Assembly (NCBI RefSeq): GCF_013167955.1
Contig: NZ_BLWF01000001.1
Span: 744,001 to 808,000, forward strand
Reading direction: 5' to 3'
Source: Thermanaeromonas sp. C210
Lineage (GTDB): Bacteria; Bacillota; DSM-521; Neomoorellales; Neomoorellaceae
Length of the DNA stretch: 64,000 nucleotides
Positions 8,283 to 17,222 of this stretch are shown one piece after another. Below the pieces are notes generated by a model. It worked only from the letters and a program-made list of their open reading frames with translations, was not told the origin of the DNA and searched no databases. The position numbers and the translations under genes are program-made. The first letter of the stretch is position 1. Each line of letters begins with the position of its first letter.

Positions 8283-10754
8283 ATGAAGGCGATAATCATG
8301 GCCGGGGGCGAAGGCTCCCGGCTTCGTCCCCTGACCTGCCGGCGACCCAAACCTTTGGTTCCGGTAGCCAACCGGCCGGTCATGGAATACTGTGTGGATC
8401 TTTTACGCCGGCAGGGCTTTGCCGAAATCGGTGTCACCTTGCAATACCTGCCGGGCCTCATCCAGGAATACTTCGGTGACGGGTCGGACTTCGGCGTTCA
8501 CCTGCACTATTTCGTGGAGACTACCCCCCTGGGCACCGCCGGGAGTGTAAGAAATGCTGCCCCTTTCCTGGACCAGACCTTTGTGGTGGTGAGCGGAGAC
8601 GCCCTTACGGATTTTGACCTGCGAGAGGCCGTGGCCTTTCACCGGGAACGGGGGGCCCTGGCCACCCTAGTCCTCACCCAGGTGGAGAATCCCCTGGAAT
8701 ACGGGGTAGTCATTACCGATCCCGACGGTAAAATTAGAGCCTTTCTGGAGAAGCCGAGCTGGGGTGAGGTCTTCAGCGACCGGGTGAATACGGGCATTTA
8801 TATCCTGGAGCCGGAAGTCCTGGACCTGATACCCCCGGACAGGCCCTTTGATTTCAGCAAGGACCTTTTCCCCCTGTTATTGAAAGAAGCTAAGCCCCTT
8901 TATGGCATTACCCTGGAAGGATACTGGTGCGATATTGGCAACATTACCCAGTATTGGCAGGCCCACCAGGACATCCTTTCCGGTAAGGCCAGGGTAAGGA
9001 TAGTGGGGGAGGACCGGGGCAACGGCCTGGTAGCCGGAGAAGGGGTGGAAATACATCCCATGGCCGAAATCCGGGGGCCGGTCCTTATAGGGGGATTCTG
9101 CCGCATCGGGCCGGGAGCCAGGGTGGGTCCTTATACGGTGCTGGGATCATATTGCCGGCTGGGGGAGGGCGCTAGGGCGGAGCGGGCCATACTCTGGGAC
9201 GGAGTGACCCTGGGCGCCGGAAGCCGGGTAGAGGGTGGCATTCTCCTCAGCCGCGTTTCGGTGGAAGAGGGGGCGCGGGTGCTGGAGGGAGCCGTGGTGG
9301 GGGACGCCGGCCGTATCCTGGCCCGGGCCGAGGTACGCCCTCAAGTGAAGGTCTGGCCGGAAAAATGCGTGGGCCAGGACTCCGTCCTGCGGGAATCCCT
9401 CGTCTGGGGCCAGGGTACCGGACGCCCCCTGTTCACCGGGAGCGCCGCCCCCGGGTTCTTAGGTGGGGACTTTACCCCCTCCCAGGCGGCCAGGCTGGGG
9501 GCCGCCTTCGGCGCCACCTTTAAGCCCGGCGCCACCGTAGGCGTTAGCGCCTTCGCGGGGCCCGCCGGCGATATGCTGGCCAAAGCCGTGGCCGCCGGCC
9601 TCATGAGTACGGGAGTCAAAGTAGTAGAAATGGGCCGCCTCCTTATGCCGGTATTCCGCTTTGCCGTGCGCTCCCTGGAGCTTAACGGGGCCTGCCACCT
9701 GAAGGAAGACGCCGGAGTGCGGGGTAAGGTGTGGCTGCACCTGGTGAACGGAAGGGGAGCCGACCTTCCCCCGGCAGACGTGCGCAAGGTGGAAAACATC
9801 TTCTGGCGGGAAGACGTCCGGCAGGTAGAGGGAGAGGAAATTGCCGAAGCTGCTTACCAGCCGGGCCTGGTGGAGGCCTACCTTGATTATCTGCTGGGCA
9901 CCCTAGATACGGATAAGATAACCCGCCGCCGGGTGCGAGTGGCCCTGGGCTGCCAGGAAGGGAGCGCCGAAACGGCGTCACGTCTCCTTTCCCGGGCCGG
10001 GTGTGAAGTGATACGCCTGGACTTCGCTCCCCGCCGCACTTGGGGCGAGATCCAGCGGGAGCTCCCCTTTTTTGCCCGGGAAATAGGCCGCTACGGCGCC
10101 GAGCTGGGCGCCGTCATCGACAAGAATGCTGAAAGGCTTTTGCTCCTGGATGCGGGCGGTTTCCTGGTGGATGAGGCGCGGCGGACTGCCCTCCTGACCC
10201 GCATTTACCTGGAGGAAACCGAAAGCAAAACCCTGGCCCTGCCCATGGTGGCTCCCCGGGCGGCGGAGATCGTGGCTGCTGACCTGGGCGGGCGCATCCG
10301 GCGAGTCAAGAATCATCCCGGCCTGGTGCACCAGGCCGTACTGGAGGAAGACGGCCCCGGCCGCTACTCCCAGTTCAACCTGCAGTTCGATGCCCTGGCG
10401 GCCTTGGCCTACCTGATAGACTGGCTGGCAAGGCATGATCTGTCCTTGGCCGAGGCTGTAGACGGCTTGCCGGCCGTTTATCGAAGTACCAGGCTGGTCC
10501 CCTGTCCTTGGCAGGCCAAAGGAAGGGTCATGCGGTCCCTGGTAGGGGAAGAAGATGGGCGCCGGGTGGAGCTGCTGGACGGCATCCAAGTAAGCTATCC
10601 CCAGGGATGGGCCCTGGTACTGCCCGACCAAGAAGAACCCTTGTACCGCGTGTACAGTGAGGCCTTCAGCCAGGAGGCCGCCGAGGAACTGGCCGCCTTC
10701 TACGAGAAGAGACTGCAGGAGATTATCCGCAGGGGTGAGTCCCCCGGGCTTTAA
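8283..10754 (+). CDS. NDP-sugar pyrophosphorylase fused to a degenerate phosphohexomutase domain
   Basis: 823 residues. Residues 1-235 are a nucleotidyltransferase (KAIIMAGGEGSRLRPLT, then KPLVPVANRPVMEY; VVSGDALTDFD holds the metal-binding Asp). Residues about 250-375 are a left-handed beta-helix of hexapeptide repeats. Residues about 390-800 have a phosphomannomutase/phosphoglucomutase fold. Family annotation is usually mannose-1-phosphate guanylyltransferase. In the mutase part, the catalytic serine loop (T-A-S-H-N-P) is replaced by NGACHLKEDAG near residue 463, so mutase activity is probably lost. GDP-mannose or glucose nucleotide synthesis is plausible; the nucleotide is not certain. Confidence 0.8.
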   Translation: MKAIIMAGGEGSRLRPLTCRRPKPLVPVANRPVMEYCVDLLRRQGFAEIGVTLQYLPGLIQEYFGDGSDFGVHLHYFVETTPLGTAGSVRNAAPFLDQTFVVVSGDALTDFDLREAVAFHRERGALATLVLTQVENPLEYGVVITDPDGKIRAFLEKPSWGEVFSDRVNTGIYILEPEVLDLIPPDRPFDFSKDLFPLLLKEAKPLYGITLEGYWCDIGNITQYWQAHQDILSGKARVRIVGEDRGNGLVAGEGVEIHPMAEIRGPVLIGGFCRIGPGARVGPYTVLGSYCRLGEGARAERAILWDGVTLGAGSRVEGGILLSRVSVEEGARVLEGAVVGDAGRILARAEVRPQVKVWPEKCVGQDSVLRESLVWGQGTGRPLFTGSAAPGFLGGDFTPSQAARLGAAFGATFKPGATVGVSAFAGPAGDMLAKAVAAGLMSTGVKVVEMGRLLMPVFRFAVRSLELNGACHLKEDAGVRGKVWLHLVNGRGADLPPADVRKVENIFWREDVRQVEGEEIAEAAYQPGLVEAYLDYLLGTLDTDKITRRRVRVALGCQEGSAETASRLLSRAGCEVIRLDFAPRRTWGEIQRELPFFAREIGRYGAELGAVIDKNAERLLLLDAGGFLVDEARRTALLTRIYLEETESKTLALPMVAPRAAEIVAADLGGRIRRVKNHPGLVHQAVLEEDGPGRYSQFNLQFDALAALAYLIDWLARHDLSLAEAVDGLPAVYRSTRLVPCPWQAKGRVMRSLVGEEDGRRVELLDGIQVSYPQGWALVLPDQEEPLYRVYSEAFSQEAAEELAAFYEKRLQEIIRRGESPGL

Positions 10755-10813
10755 ACCTTAGGTTTCTGGCTTAGCCGGCAACCCGCAACCCGCAACCCCT
10801 TCCCCCGGAAACC

Positions 10814-10840
10814 GGCCGGCCTCTCCCCGGGCTGCCGGCC
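10814..10840 (+). terminator. GC-rich stem, possible terminator
   Basis: GGCCGGC (10814-10820) pairs with GCCGGCC (10834-10840), followed by the T-containing stretch TCTTTCT. It lies between the sugar-nucleotide gene and the por operon. Just upstream is a short CAACCCG triplicate at about 10784-10800 with no evident role. Confidence 0.35.
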
Positions 10841-10976
10841 GCTAGTCTTTCTACCGGCCCGGGTCGGCCCAGAGCCCTTTTCCCGCCCCTCCCGGCTGGA
10901 GTATAATAAAGTGAGTGCTGATGAAGGCAAAGTGTGGATGGCACGGGAGAGAAATCGAAGACAAAGGAGGGCGCCT

Positions 10977-11540
10977 GTGTTGCAGATTCGGTGGCACGGC
11001 CGGGGAGGCCAGGGAGTGGTCACCGCCGCGCGCCTGTTGGGGCGGGCGGCGGCGGTTTACGGGGGCAAGTTTGCCCAGTCCTTTCCTTCCTTCGGCACCG
11101 AGCGCCGGGGAGCCCCCGTCACGGCCTTTACGCGGCTGGCCGACGGACCCCTCAGGGATCGGAGTCAAATTTACCGGCCCGATTGGGTAGTAGTGCTGGA
11201 TGCTTCTCTCTTGGGGGGTGGGGATATATGGCAGGGCCTGGGGCCGGGAGGGTGCGCCCTGGTCAACGTTCCTCCCCCTTTAAAGGTTTCTCCTCCCTCC
11301 GACGTAAACCTCTACCGGCTGGACGCCGCTGGTATGGCCCGGGAGATCTTGGGGACCTTGCTGGTCAACACGGCCATGGTGGGCGCCCTGGCCGGCCTTA
11401 CCGGTTGGGTTAATCTAGAGGCGGTCAAGAGAGCTACGGCCGACCTCCTGCCTGCTGCGGCAGTGGAGGAAAACTGGCGCCTGGTGGAAGCCAGCTTCAG
11501 GTGGGGAGAGGAAGTAAGGAAAGGCAGGCGGGAGAAATGA
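10977..11540 (+). CDS. porG: 2-oxoacid:ferredoxin oxidoreductase, gamma subunit
   Basis: 187 residues from GTG 10977, six bases after AAAGGAGG; an ORF reaching 10911 has no such site. It starts VLQIRWHGRGGQGVVTAARLL, the gamma-subunit signature, and continues FAQSFPSFGTERRGAPV, also diagnostic. It is the structural gamma chain of the CoA-dependent, TPP- and Fe-S-containing oxidoreductase that converts a 2-oxoacid and CoA to acyl-CoA, CO2 and reduced ferredoxin. It overlaps the delta gene by four bases. Whether the substrate is pyruvate or a branched-chain acid cannot be decided from sequence alone. Confidence 0.88.
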   Translation: MLQIRWHGRGGQGVVTAARLLGRAAAVYGGKFAQSFPSFGTERRGAPVTAFTRLADGPLRDRSQIYRPDWVVVLDASLLGGGDIWQGLGPGGCALVNVPPPLKVSPPSDVNLYRLDAAGMAREILGTLLVNTAMVGALAGLTGWVNLEAVKRATADLLPAAAVEENWRLVEASFRWGEEVRKGRREK

Positions 11541-11809
11541 TTCCGAATTTACCCACACCACATCTTAAGTTTCGTACCGGATCATGGCGGACGGCCCGGC
11601 CGGTGCTGCAGGCCGGCAGGTGCAACAACTGTTTAATATGCTGGCTTTTTTGCCCTGAGGGGTGCATTCAGAGAGAAAAAGGGTACATAACTATTGATCT
11701 CGATTACTGCAAGGGGTGCGGTATCTGCGCCCACGAGTGTCCGCGCCAGGCCTTGAAGTTGGTAGAAGAAGTTGTACCCGGCGGGGAAGAAGGTGAAACA
11801 AGTGCGTGA
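11537..11809 (+). CDS. porD: 2-oxoacid:ferredoxin oxidoreductase, delta (ferredoxin) subunit
   Basis: 90 residues from ATG 11537 (ATGA overlap with the gamma stop). Two [4Fe-4S] motifs are complete: CNNCLICWLFCP near residue 35 and CKGCGICAHECP near residue 62. This chain relays electrons from the TPP site to external ferredoxin. Its stop overlaps the GTG of the alpha subunit. Order gamma-delta-alpha-beta is the classic four-subunit arrangement of anaerobes. Confidence 0.9.
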   Translation: MIPNLPTPHLKFRTGSWRTARPVLQAGRCNNCLICWLFCPEGCIQREKGYITIDLDYCKGCGICAHECPRQALKLVEEVVPGGEEGETSA

Positions 11810-12962
11810 ATACATAAACGGCAACGAAGCGGTGGCGCAGGCCGTACGCCTCGCCCGAGTGGAAGTGGTGGCTGCTTACCCCATCACGCCCCAGTCGCCG
11901 GTGGTAGAAGAAATAGCGGCTCAAATTGCCCGGGGGGAATTGGACGCCGAATATATTCGCGTAGAATCGGAACACGCCGCCCTGACGGCCTGTTACGGGG
12001 CGGCGGTGACGGGCATGCGGGTCTTCACGGCCACTTCTTCCCAGGGCCTGGCCTATATGTTTGAAATGTTGCACTATGTCAGCGGCAGCAGGGTGCCGGT
12101 GGTTATGGCCGTGGCCAACCGCGGCCTGGCCGCCCCATGGACCATCTGGGCCGACCACCAGGACAGTATTGCCTGCCGCGACACAGGGTGGATACAGCTT
12201 TATGTGGAAACCGCCCAGGAGGCTCTGGACACCTGCCTCCAGGCCTATAGGATAGCCGAATGCCCGGAAGTCCTGACCCCGGTCATGGTCTGCCTGGACG
12301 GCTATGTTCTTTCCCATACCGAGGAAATCGTGGAAATTCCCGCCCAGGAAGTCGTAGATGCATTCCTCCCGCCCTATAAGCCCCGGGAAGTAGTGGAACC
12401 CGAACGGCCATTGGTCTTCGGAGTAGGTGCCGGTCCTGATATATATCCCGCCTTCAAGCAGGCCCAGCAGGCGGCCATGGACCGAGCCCGGGACGTCATC
12501 TGCCGGGTGGATGAGGAGTTTTATAGAATTTTCGGCCGACGGTACGGCGGGCTGGTGGTTCCCTACCGCTGTCAGGGTGCCGAAGTTGTCCTGGTCACCC
12601 TTGGAGCTACCATGGGTACCGTCAGGGAGGTGGTGGACCGGCTGCGGCAGGAGGGCAGGAGGGTAGGTGCCTTGCGCCTGCGGGCCCTGCGCCCCTTCCC
12701 GGCGGAAGAGCTGCGGCGGGTTCTGGCCGGGACCCGGGTGGTGGCCGTCCTGGACCGCAACTGCTCTTTTGGCTACGAAGGTGCGGTCTGCACGGAGGTA
12801 AAGGCGGCCCTGCTGGGCCTGGAGAAGCCGCCGGCGGTAGCCGGGTTTATACTAGGCTTGGGCGGGCAGGACATCCGGCAGGCCGACATTGAGGATATTT
12901 TCCGGCGGTGCCTGGCTGCTAGCTCCGGGGCCGTGCACCAGGTAGCTGCGGCTCAATCCTGA
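11802..12962 (+). CDS. porA: 2-oxoacid:ferredoxin oxidoreductase, alpha subunit
   Basis: 386 residues from GTG 11802 (AAGGTG six bases upstream); GTG 11793 is an alternative. It starts VREYINGNEAVAQAVRLARV, then AAYPITPQSPVVEEIA, a standard alpha-subunit N-terminus, and later ESEHAALTACYGAAVTG and TATSSQGLAYMFE. The C-terminal third (VVLVTLGATMGTVREVVDRL) is the transketolase C-terminal-like domain. It pairs with beta to form the active site and binds the 2-oxoacid substrate. It is an operon member, 22 bases before beta. Confidence 0.9.
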   Translation: MREYINGNEAVAQAVRLARVEVVAAYPITPQSPVVEEIAAQIARGELDAEYIRVESEHAALTACYGAAVTGMRVFTATSSQGLAYMFEMLHYVSGSRVPVVMAVANRGLAAPWTIWADHQDSIACRDTGWIQLYVETAQEALDTCLQAYRIAECPEVLTPVMVCLDGYVLSHTEEIVEIPAQEVVDAFLPPYKPREVVEPERPLVFGVGAGPDIYPAFKQAQQAAMDRARDVICRVDEEFYRIFGRRYGGLVVPYRCQGAEVVLVTLGATMGTVREVVDRLRQEGRRVGALRLRALRPFPAEELRRVLAGTRVVAVLDRNCSFGYEGAVCTEVKAALLGLEKPPAVAGFILGLGGQDIRQADIEDIFRRCLAASSGAVHQVAAAQS

Positions 12963-12984
12963 GAGGCTGGGAGGGAAGACGGCG

Positions 12985-13797
12985 GTGAAAATTACAGAGC
13001 TACCGGAAGAAGAGTTGGTCTATGGATCCTTCGCCTGTGCCGGGTGCGGAGGCATCCTGGCCGTCAGGCTGGCCCTGAAAGTCTTGGGGCCCCGGACGGT
13101 CATCGTGACCACGCCCAGTTGTCTCCTGGGGGTTACCACCTTTTATCCCCAACTAGCCTTTAAAGTGCCCTGCGTCAACGTGACCTTCCCTAGTACGGCC
13201 GCGGCGGTGAGCGGGGTAGCCACAGGTCTCAAACGCCGCGGCAGGGAAGACGTCCACGTCCTGGGCGTGGCCGGAGACGGCGGTACGGTGGATATAGGGC
13301 TGCAAGCCCTTTCCGGCGCCATTGAGCGCGGGCATAATTTCATCTTTCTGTGCTATGATAACGAAGCTTATATGAACACCGGCGTACAGCGGAGCAGCTC
13401 GACTCCCCAGGGCGCTCGTACCACCACTACCCCTGTAGGGCTTAGAGGAAAGGGCGAGGACCGCGCCAAAAAGGACATGATGCGCATCGTAGCCGCCCAC
13501 GACATACCCTATGCGGCCACAGCCAGCATAGGTTACCCCCAGGATTACCTGCGAAAAGTACATAAGGCCAAAGAAACAAAGGGGCCCGCTTATATCCACG
13601 TCTTGGCTCCCTGCCCGCCGGGGTGGGGCTACCCCAGCCACTTGACCGTGCACCTGGCCCGCCTGGCCGTCCAGACGGGGCAGTGGCCCCTGGCGGAGTA
13701 TGAAAAGGGGCGTCTGACCCAGAAGAAGATCGATAACCCCCGGCCGATAGAGGAGTACTGGTCCCTCCAGGCCAGATTTGCCCATTTACTTTCTTAA
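12985..13797 (+). CDS. porB: 2-oxoacid:ferredoxin oxidoreductase, beta (TPP) subunit
   Basis: 270 residues from GTG 12985. CAGCGG near residue 17 supplies two of the cluster cysteines. GDGGTVDIGLQALSGAIERG is the TPP/Mg-binding GDG motif, and YDNEAYMNTGVQRSSSTP is the second half of the TPP site. CPPGWGYP is typical of POR/VOR beta chains. It is the last gene of porGDAB. Its end overlaps the convergent thioesterase gene by 12 bases, so transcription from both sides meets here. Confidence 0.9.
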   Translation: MKITELPEEELVYGSFACAGCGGILAVRLALKVLGPRTVIVTTPSCLLGVTTFYPQLAFKVPCVNVTFPSTAAAVSGVATGLKRRGREDVHVLGVAGDGGTVDIGLQALSGAIERGHNFIFLCYDNEAYMNTGVQRSSSTPQGARTTTTPVGLRGKGEDRAKKDMMRIVAAHDIPYAATASIGYPQDYLRKVHKAKETKGPAYIHVLAPCPPGWGYPSHLTVHLARLAVQTGQWPLAEYEKGRLTQKKIDNPRPIEEYWSLQARFAHLLS

Positions 13798-14193
13798 CAT
13801 CATTTCCGCCCGGGCTTCGGCCGCCACCTCGCCGGTGGGCAGTTCGGCCCAGGCTTCCAGTTGGAAAAGGGGCGGTCGTTTCTTAACAAGCCGGCTGAAG
13901 AAGGTGAGCTCCTGCCCTATGGGTAGGGGCTTGCGGAAGCGCACCTCCATTCGGGCGGTAACCGCCCAGTAGCCCATCCGGGCCAGGTGGTTGGCCATTA
14001 ATTCGTCCAGGATGGTGGTGATCAGCCCTCCATGGAGCATGCCGGGATAGCCCTGGTGGAATACGCCCGGGGTGAAACGGGTGCCAACGCAACCGTCTTC
14101 CCGGGCGAAAAATTCTAAATGCAGCCCCAGGGGATTATCGGGGCTGCAGCCAAAACAAAGATGCCGCTGGGCAGCCCTTTCGGGAGCACCCAT
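13786..14193 (-). CDS. PaaI/hotdog-fold thioesterase
   Basis: 135 residues with a single hotdog domain. HGGLITTILDELMANHL near residues 48-65 is the PaaI-type active-site helix, with the catalytic Asp/Glu in the ILDE segment. The N-terminal CFGCSPDNPLGLHLEF is typical of the YbgC/PaaI-like UPF0152 group. It probably hydrolyses an acyl-CoA; the substrate is unknown. It sits head-to-tail with the flavin reductase gene 23 bases upstream, so the two may be cotranscribed. Confidence 0.8.
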   Translation of the reverse strand: MGAPERAAQRHLCFGCSPDNPLGLHLEFFAREDGCVGTRFTPGVFHQGYPGMLHGGLITTILDELMANHLARMGYWAVTARMEVRFRKPLPIGQELTFFSRLVKKRPPLFQLEAWAELPTGEVAAEARAEMMLRK

Positions 14194-14216
14194 AGGAATT
14201 AACCCTTCTTTCCAAG

Positions 14217-14702
14217 TTATCTCCAGGGAGTGACCTGGTGGCGGTAGAACAGGAGGGGCTTCGGGTCGGGATCCATGTCCGCGGCAACGACCCGGCCTAC
14301 CACGATGACGTGATCCCCGCTGGTATATTGCCCTGCAACCTTACACTCCAGGTTGGCCAGGGCCCTCTTCAAACGCGGAGTATGTACCTTCCTGGACGGC
14401 TCCAGTTCCAGCCCCAGGGCTTTGATCTTGTCCGTATCCCTTCCGGAGCGGGAGCCGCAGAAGCTGGCTATTTCTTCCTGATCATGAGCCAGCAGGGAAA
14501 GAACGAATTCTCCCGCCTGCCGGATGAGCTCCAGCACATATCGCTGGGGATGGAGGGCTACGGTGATTTGGGGCGGGTCCATGGATTCCTGCGTAACCCA
14601 GGCCACGGTGGTGAGGTCGTGGACCTCCCCTTTTTTGGCCCCTATAACCGCGCAGGGGCACACAAGCAGTCCCAACGCTTCTTCAACACGCGCCTCGCGC
14701 AT
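14217..14702 (-). CDS. Flavin reductase-like FMN-binding protein
   Basis: 161 residues matching the split-barrel flavin reductase/DIM6-NTAB domain: CPCAVIGAKKGEVHDLTTVAWVTQ, DPPQITVALHP, and EFVLSLLAHDQEEIASFCG. AAGGGGGT lies ahead of the ATG, and an extended -10 promoter lies about 45 bases upstream. In anaerobes these proteins often act in redox shuttling or with flavodiiron proteins. The partner here is unknown. Confidence 0.8.
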   Translation of the reverse strand: MREARVEEALGLLVCPCAVIGAKKGEVHDLTTVAWVTQESMDPPQITVALHPQRYVLELIRQAGEFVLSLLAHDQEEIASFCGSRSGRDTDKIKALGLELEPSRKVHTPRLKRALANLECKVAGQYTSGDHVIVVGRVVAADMDPDPKPLLFYRHQVTPWR

Positions 14703-14746
14703 GGTTAGATACCCCCTTGGTAAGTTTTCCTCTACCTTCCTGTATT

Positions 14747-14755
14747 ATTATACCA
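14747..14755 (-). promoter_or_regulatory. Extended -10 promoter for the flavin reductase gene
   Basis: On the minus strand TGGTATAAT is an exact TGn-TATAAT extended -10. It lies 45 bases before the ATG at 14702. No good -35 is seen, as is common with extended -10 promoters. Confidence 0.55.
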
Positions 14756-14914
14756 TATGGTCCGACGGCGGGCTGACATTTGCCGACGGGCTGAACCTTT
14801 GCGGCCTTATCCCCGTTCCTCGCGCGGAAAGGGCAGACCGCCGCCGAAAAAGCTCTAACCTTGGCAGCAGCCGGACGGGATCAGACCGAAACCGGGACTG
14901 CACCCCCCACTTTC

Positions 14915-16504
14915 TCAGGCCTCGCTGGCGAAGACCCGGTAGTTTAGGTCCGGGAAAATGTTGTCCCTTTCCTCTATTTCCCGCAGCCTTTCTTCGTTTA
15001 TTTCCTTCCTCTCCATACCGGCCTTTAACTCCCAGAAGTGGAGGAGGTGTTTTTTAGTCCTTTCCACTGCGTACTCCACCATGGTGCCCGTTTTCATGAT
15101 AAAGGCCCAATCGCTGCTCTGGGCAAGCAAGAGCTCGCGGGCCGCTTGGTTCAAGGCCCGCTCTTCCAGGGGGCTGGGGCGGACATAACGGTTGGCTAAG
15201 GTGATCATGGCCTCGGCGGCGTTGTGGAGGTGGCGGTAGATCCAGTCGTTGGAACCGTCCAGCCATACTTCGTTGTAGCCGTGGTTCCCCCAGCTGGACA
15301 TGCACGGGGTGGCCGGCTGATTCTTGGGGAAGCGCTCCAGGTAGTCGCTGGGGGTAAGAAACCCAAAGGGCCGGTGGCTTAAGCCCGCCACCTGGCGGAA
15401 AAGGGATTCCAGCCACTGGGGACCCTCAAACCACCAGTGGCCGAAGAGCTCGGCATCGTAAGGGCAGACTATGAGGGGCGGCCGGTCCATATGGGCGGCC
15501 AGGTACCGTATCTGGTGTTCCCGGTTAAAAAGAAAATTGCCGGCATGGATTTGGGCTTTCCGGCTGGCCCACTCGGGAACGTAGGGCTCCTTCAAATTGG
15601 TCTTACCTGTGATGCGGTAATACTTCAATCCCGTATCCACCCTCAGACCTGAGGGGTGGATGTAGGGCCTTATATATTCGAAGTCCAGATCATAGCCTAT
15701 GTCCCGGTAAAACTCGCGATAATCGAAGTCCCCGGGATAACCTTCTTGGGCGCTCCACACCTGTTCGGAAGATTCCAGGTCTCGCCCGAAGGCCGCGACA
15801 CCGGAAGGGGTCATAACCGGGGCGAAGATGCTGTACCGGGGACGGGGAGTGGCGTAAAGGAGGCCATGGGCATCCACGAAAAAGTATTTCAAGTTGTACC
15901 GGCGCAAGATGGCATCGTCTCCCGGGTTGTAGCCGCACTCAGGCAGCCACAATCCCTCCGGGGGCTGTCCGAAAAGGCGGATGTGATTTTGAACGGCCGT
16001 TTGGACCTGGGCCCTTACCACTTCCCGCTGCAGCCCGATGAGGGGAAGATAACCGTGGGTGGCAGCACAGGTTATCATCTCCACGGCCCCCGCTTCCTGG
16101 AGCTCGCGCCAGGCGGCCACCAGGTTGCCCTTATAGAAGGTGTAAGTACGGTAGGTATCCTCAAACAGTCTTTGATACATGCGGGCCACAACATGGAAGC
16201 GGGCATCATTGCGGGTGCGCCAAACCTCCCTGGCGGCCAGCTCCCGCAGGCGTTCCAGATAGGCCAGGTAGCGCCTCTGGATAAAATCGTCGGCCATCAT
16301 GCTGGCCAGGGGAGGGCTCAAGGAAACCGTCAGCCGGACGGGAACGCGGTCTTCCAGCAGCCGCTGCAGCACCCGGATAAGGGGTACATAAGTTTCTGTA
16401 ACCGCTTCATGGTACCATTTCTCGGCCAGGGAATATTCTTCTTCGGGATGACGCACATAGGGCAAGTGGGCGTGGAGTACCAGAGCCACGTAGCCTAAGG
16501 GCAT
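14915..16504 (-). CDS. GH57 1,4-alpha-glucan branching enzyme
   Basis: 529 residues with the GH57/DUF1957 layout of Thermus/Thermotoga branching enzymes. The start YVALVLHAHLPYVRHPEEEY carries the conserved HAHLPY. LWLPECGYNPGDD near residue 190 holds the nucleophile Glu, and YDAELFGHWWFEGP near 355 holds the acid/base Asp. The C-terminal helical region (ERALNQAARELLLAQSSDWAF) is also conserved. It should create alpha-1,6 branches in a glycogen-like polymer in the cytoplasm. A DUF4912 gene lies 21 bases upstream on the same strand, and GH15 is divergent. Confidence 0.88.
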   Translation of the reverse strand: MPLGYVALVLHAHLPYVRHPEEEYSLAEKWYHEAVTETYVPLIRVLQRLLEDRVPVRLTVSLSPPLASMMADDFIQRRYLAYLERLRELAAREVWRTRNDARFHVVARMYQRLFEDTYRTYTFYKGNLVAAWRELQEAGAVEMITCAATHGYLPLIGLQREVVRAQVQTAVQNHIRLFGQPPEGLWLPECGYNPGDDAILRRYNLKYFFVDAHGLLYATPRPRYSIFAPVMTPSGVAAFGRDLESSEQVWSAQEGYPGDFDYREFYRDIGYDLDFEYIRPYIHPSGLRVDTGLKYYRITGKTNLKEPYVPEWASRKAQIHAGNFLFNREHQIRYLAAHMDRPPLIVCPYDAELFGHWWFEGPQWLESLFRQVAGLSHRPFGFLTPSDYLERFPKNQPATPCMSSWGNHGYNEVWLDGSNDWIYRHLHNAAEAMITLANRYVRPSPLEERALNQAARELLLAQSSDWAFIMKTGTMVEYAVERTKKHLLHFWELKAGMERKEINEERLREIEERDNIFPDLNYRVFASEA

Positions 16505-16525
16505 AACATCACCTTTCTAGGGTAC

Positions 16526-17113
16526 TTAAGACCGGCGGTTAACCAGGGCCGGAGAGCTCAAACCGGCCCCGCCCCTACCCACCGCCTGCCAGCAAGCCTC
16601 TATAGGAGGCCAGAGGGGATCGATTACCTGGCTAGGCCGGTCGGCCGGAGTGGTCACGATATTGGACCGAACCAGGACGATAAAGCCGTGCTGTGGGTGG
16701 AGGCGACCTAAGTCCACGCAAAAGGTGCTGTTGGGTTTGCCCACCGGGATGTACCAGTTATCGGCGAAATCGGTAATGGCGATTTCAAAATAGGGGGCAT
16801 GAAGGAAATCGTGAGGATTGCGAGTCAGATCATAAACCCGTAAAACGGGCCTGGATTCCTGCCAAGATCCGGCCCCGTAGAGCCGCTCGAACTCTTCCAT
16901 TTTATCCCCCGTTATCTCCCAGTAGGCGTAGAGCCAATAGGGATCCTTGACCAGCAGCACGATCTGATCCTTACCGTATTTGCCGGGCAGATCGGCCGGG
17001 CGTTCAGGAAGGGAGGGCATGGCCTTGCGGGCTACCGGGCGGCTCCTCATAGCTAAATACCAGAAGGTTCCTGTCAGGGCAATGAGAAGGATTAAGATTA
17101 AAGCCACCAGCAT
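16526..17113 (-). CDS. DUF4912 membrane-anchored protein
   Basis: 195 residues from ATG 17113 (GGGGAAGG five bases upstream). An N-terminal TM helix (LVALILILLIALTGTFWYLAM) is followed by a DUF4912 domain of about 130 residues, with signature segments DQIVLLVKDPYWLYAYWEIT and RVYDLT. DUF4912 genes are often linked to GH57 branching enzymes, suggesting a role in binding or organising glucan, but no activity is known. It probably forms an operon with the downstream GH57 gene. Confidence 0.8.
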   Translation of the reverse strand: MLVALILILLIALTGTFWYLAMRSRPVARKAMPSLPERPADLPGKYGKDQIVLLVKDPYWLYAYWEITGDKMEEFERLYGAGSWQESRPVLRVYDLTRNPHDFLHAPYFEIAITDFADNWYIPVGKPNSTFCVDLGRLHPQHGFIVLVRSNIVTTPADRPSQVIDPLWPPIEACWQAVGRGGAGLSSPALVNRRS

Positions 17114-17222
17114 ATGTTCCTTCCCCTTTACTCCGAGTTGAACTTGCGTCCAGCTCTTCCGCCGTTCAGGCGGCAAATAATCTGCTACCCTTGGTGGAAT
17201 AATGGCTTAAGGAGTTTAATTC

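Noticed and set aside
10784-10800. Three tandem CAACCCG-like units, possible CRISPR or iteron
   Set aside because: Only three seven-base units with no spacers; no cas genes. Too short to support a function.
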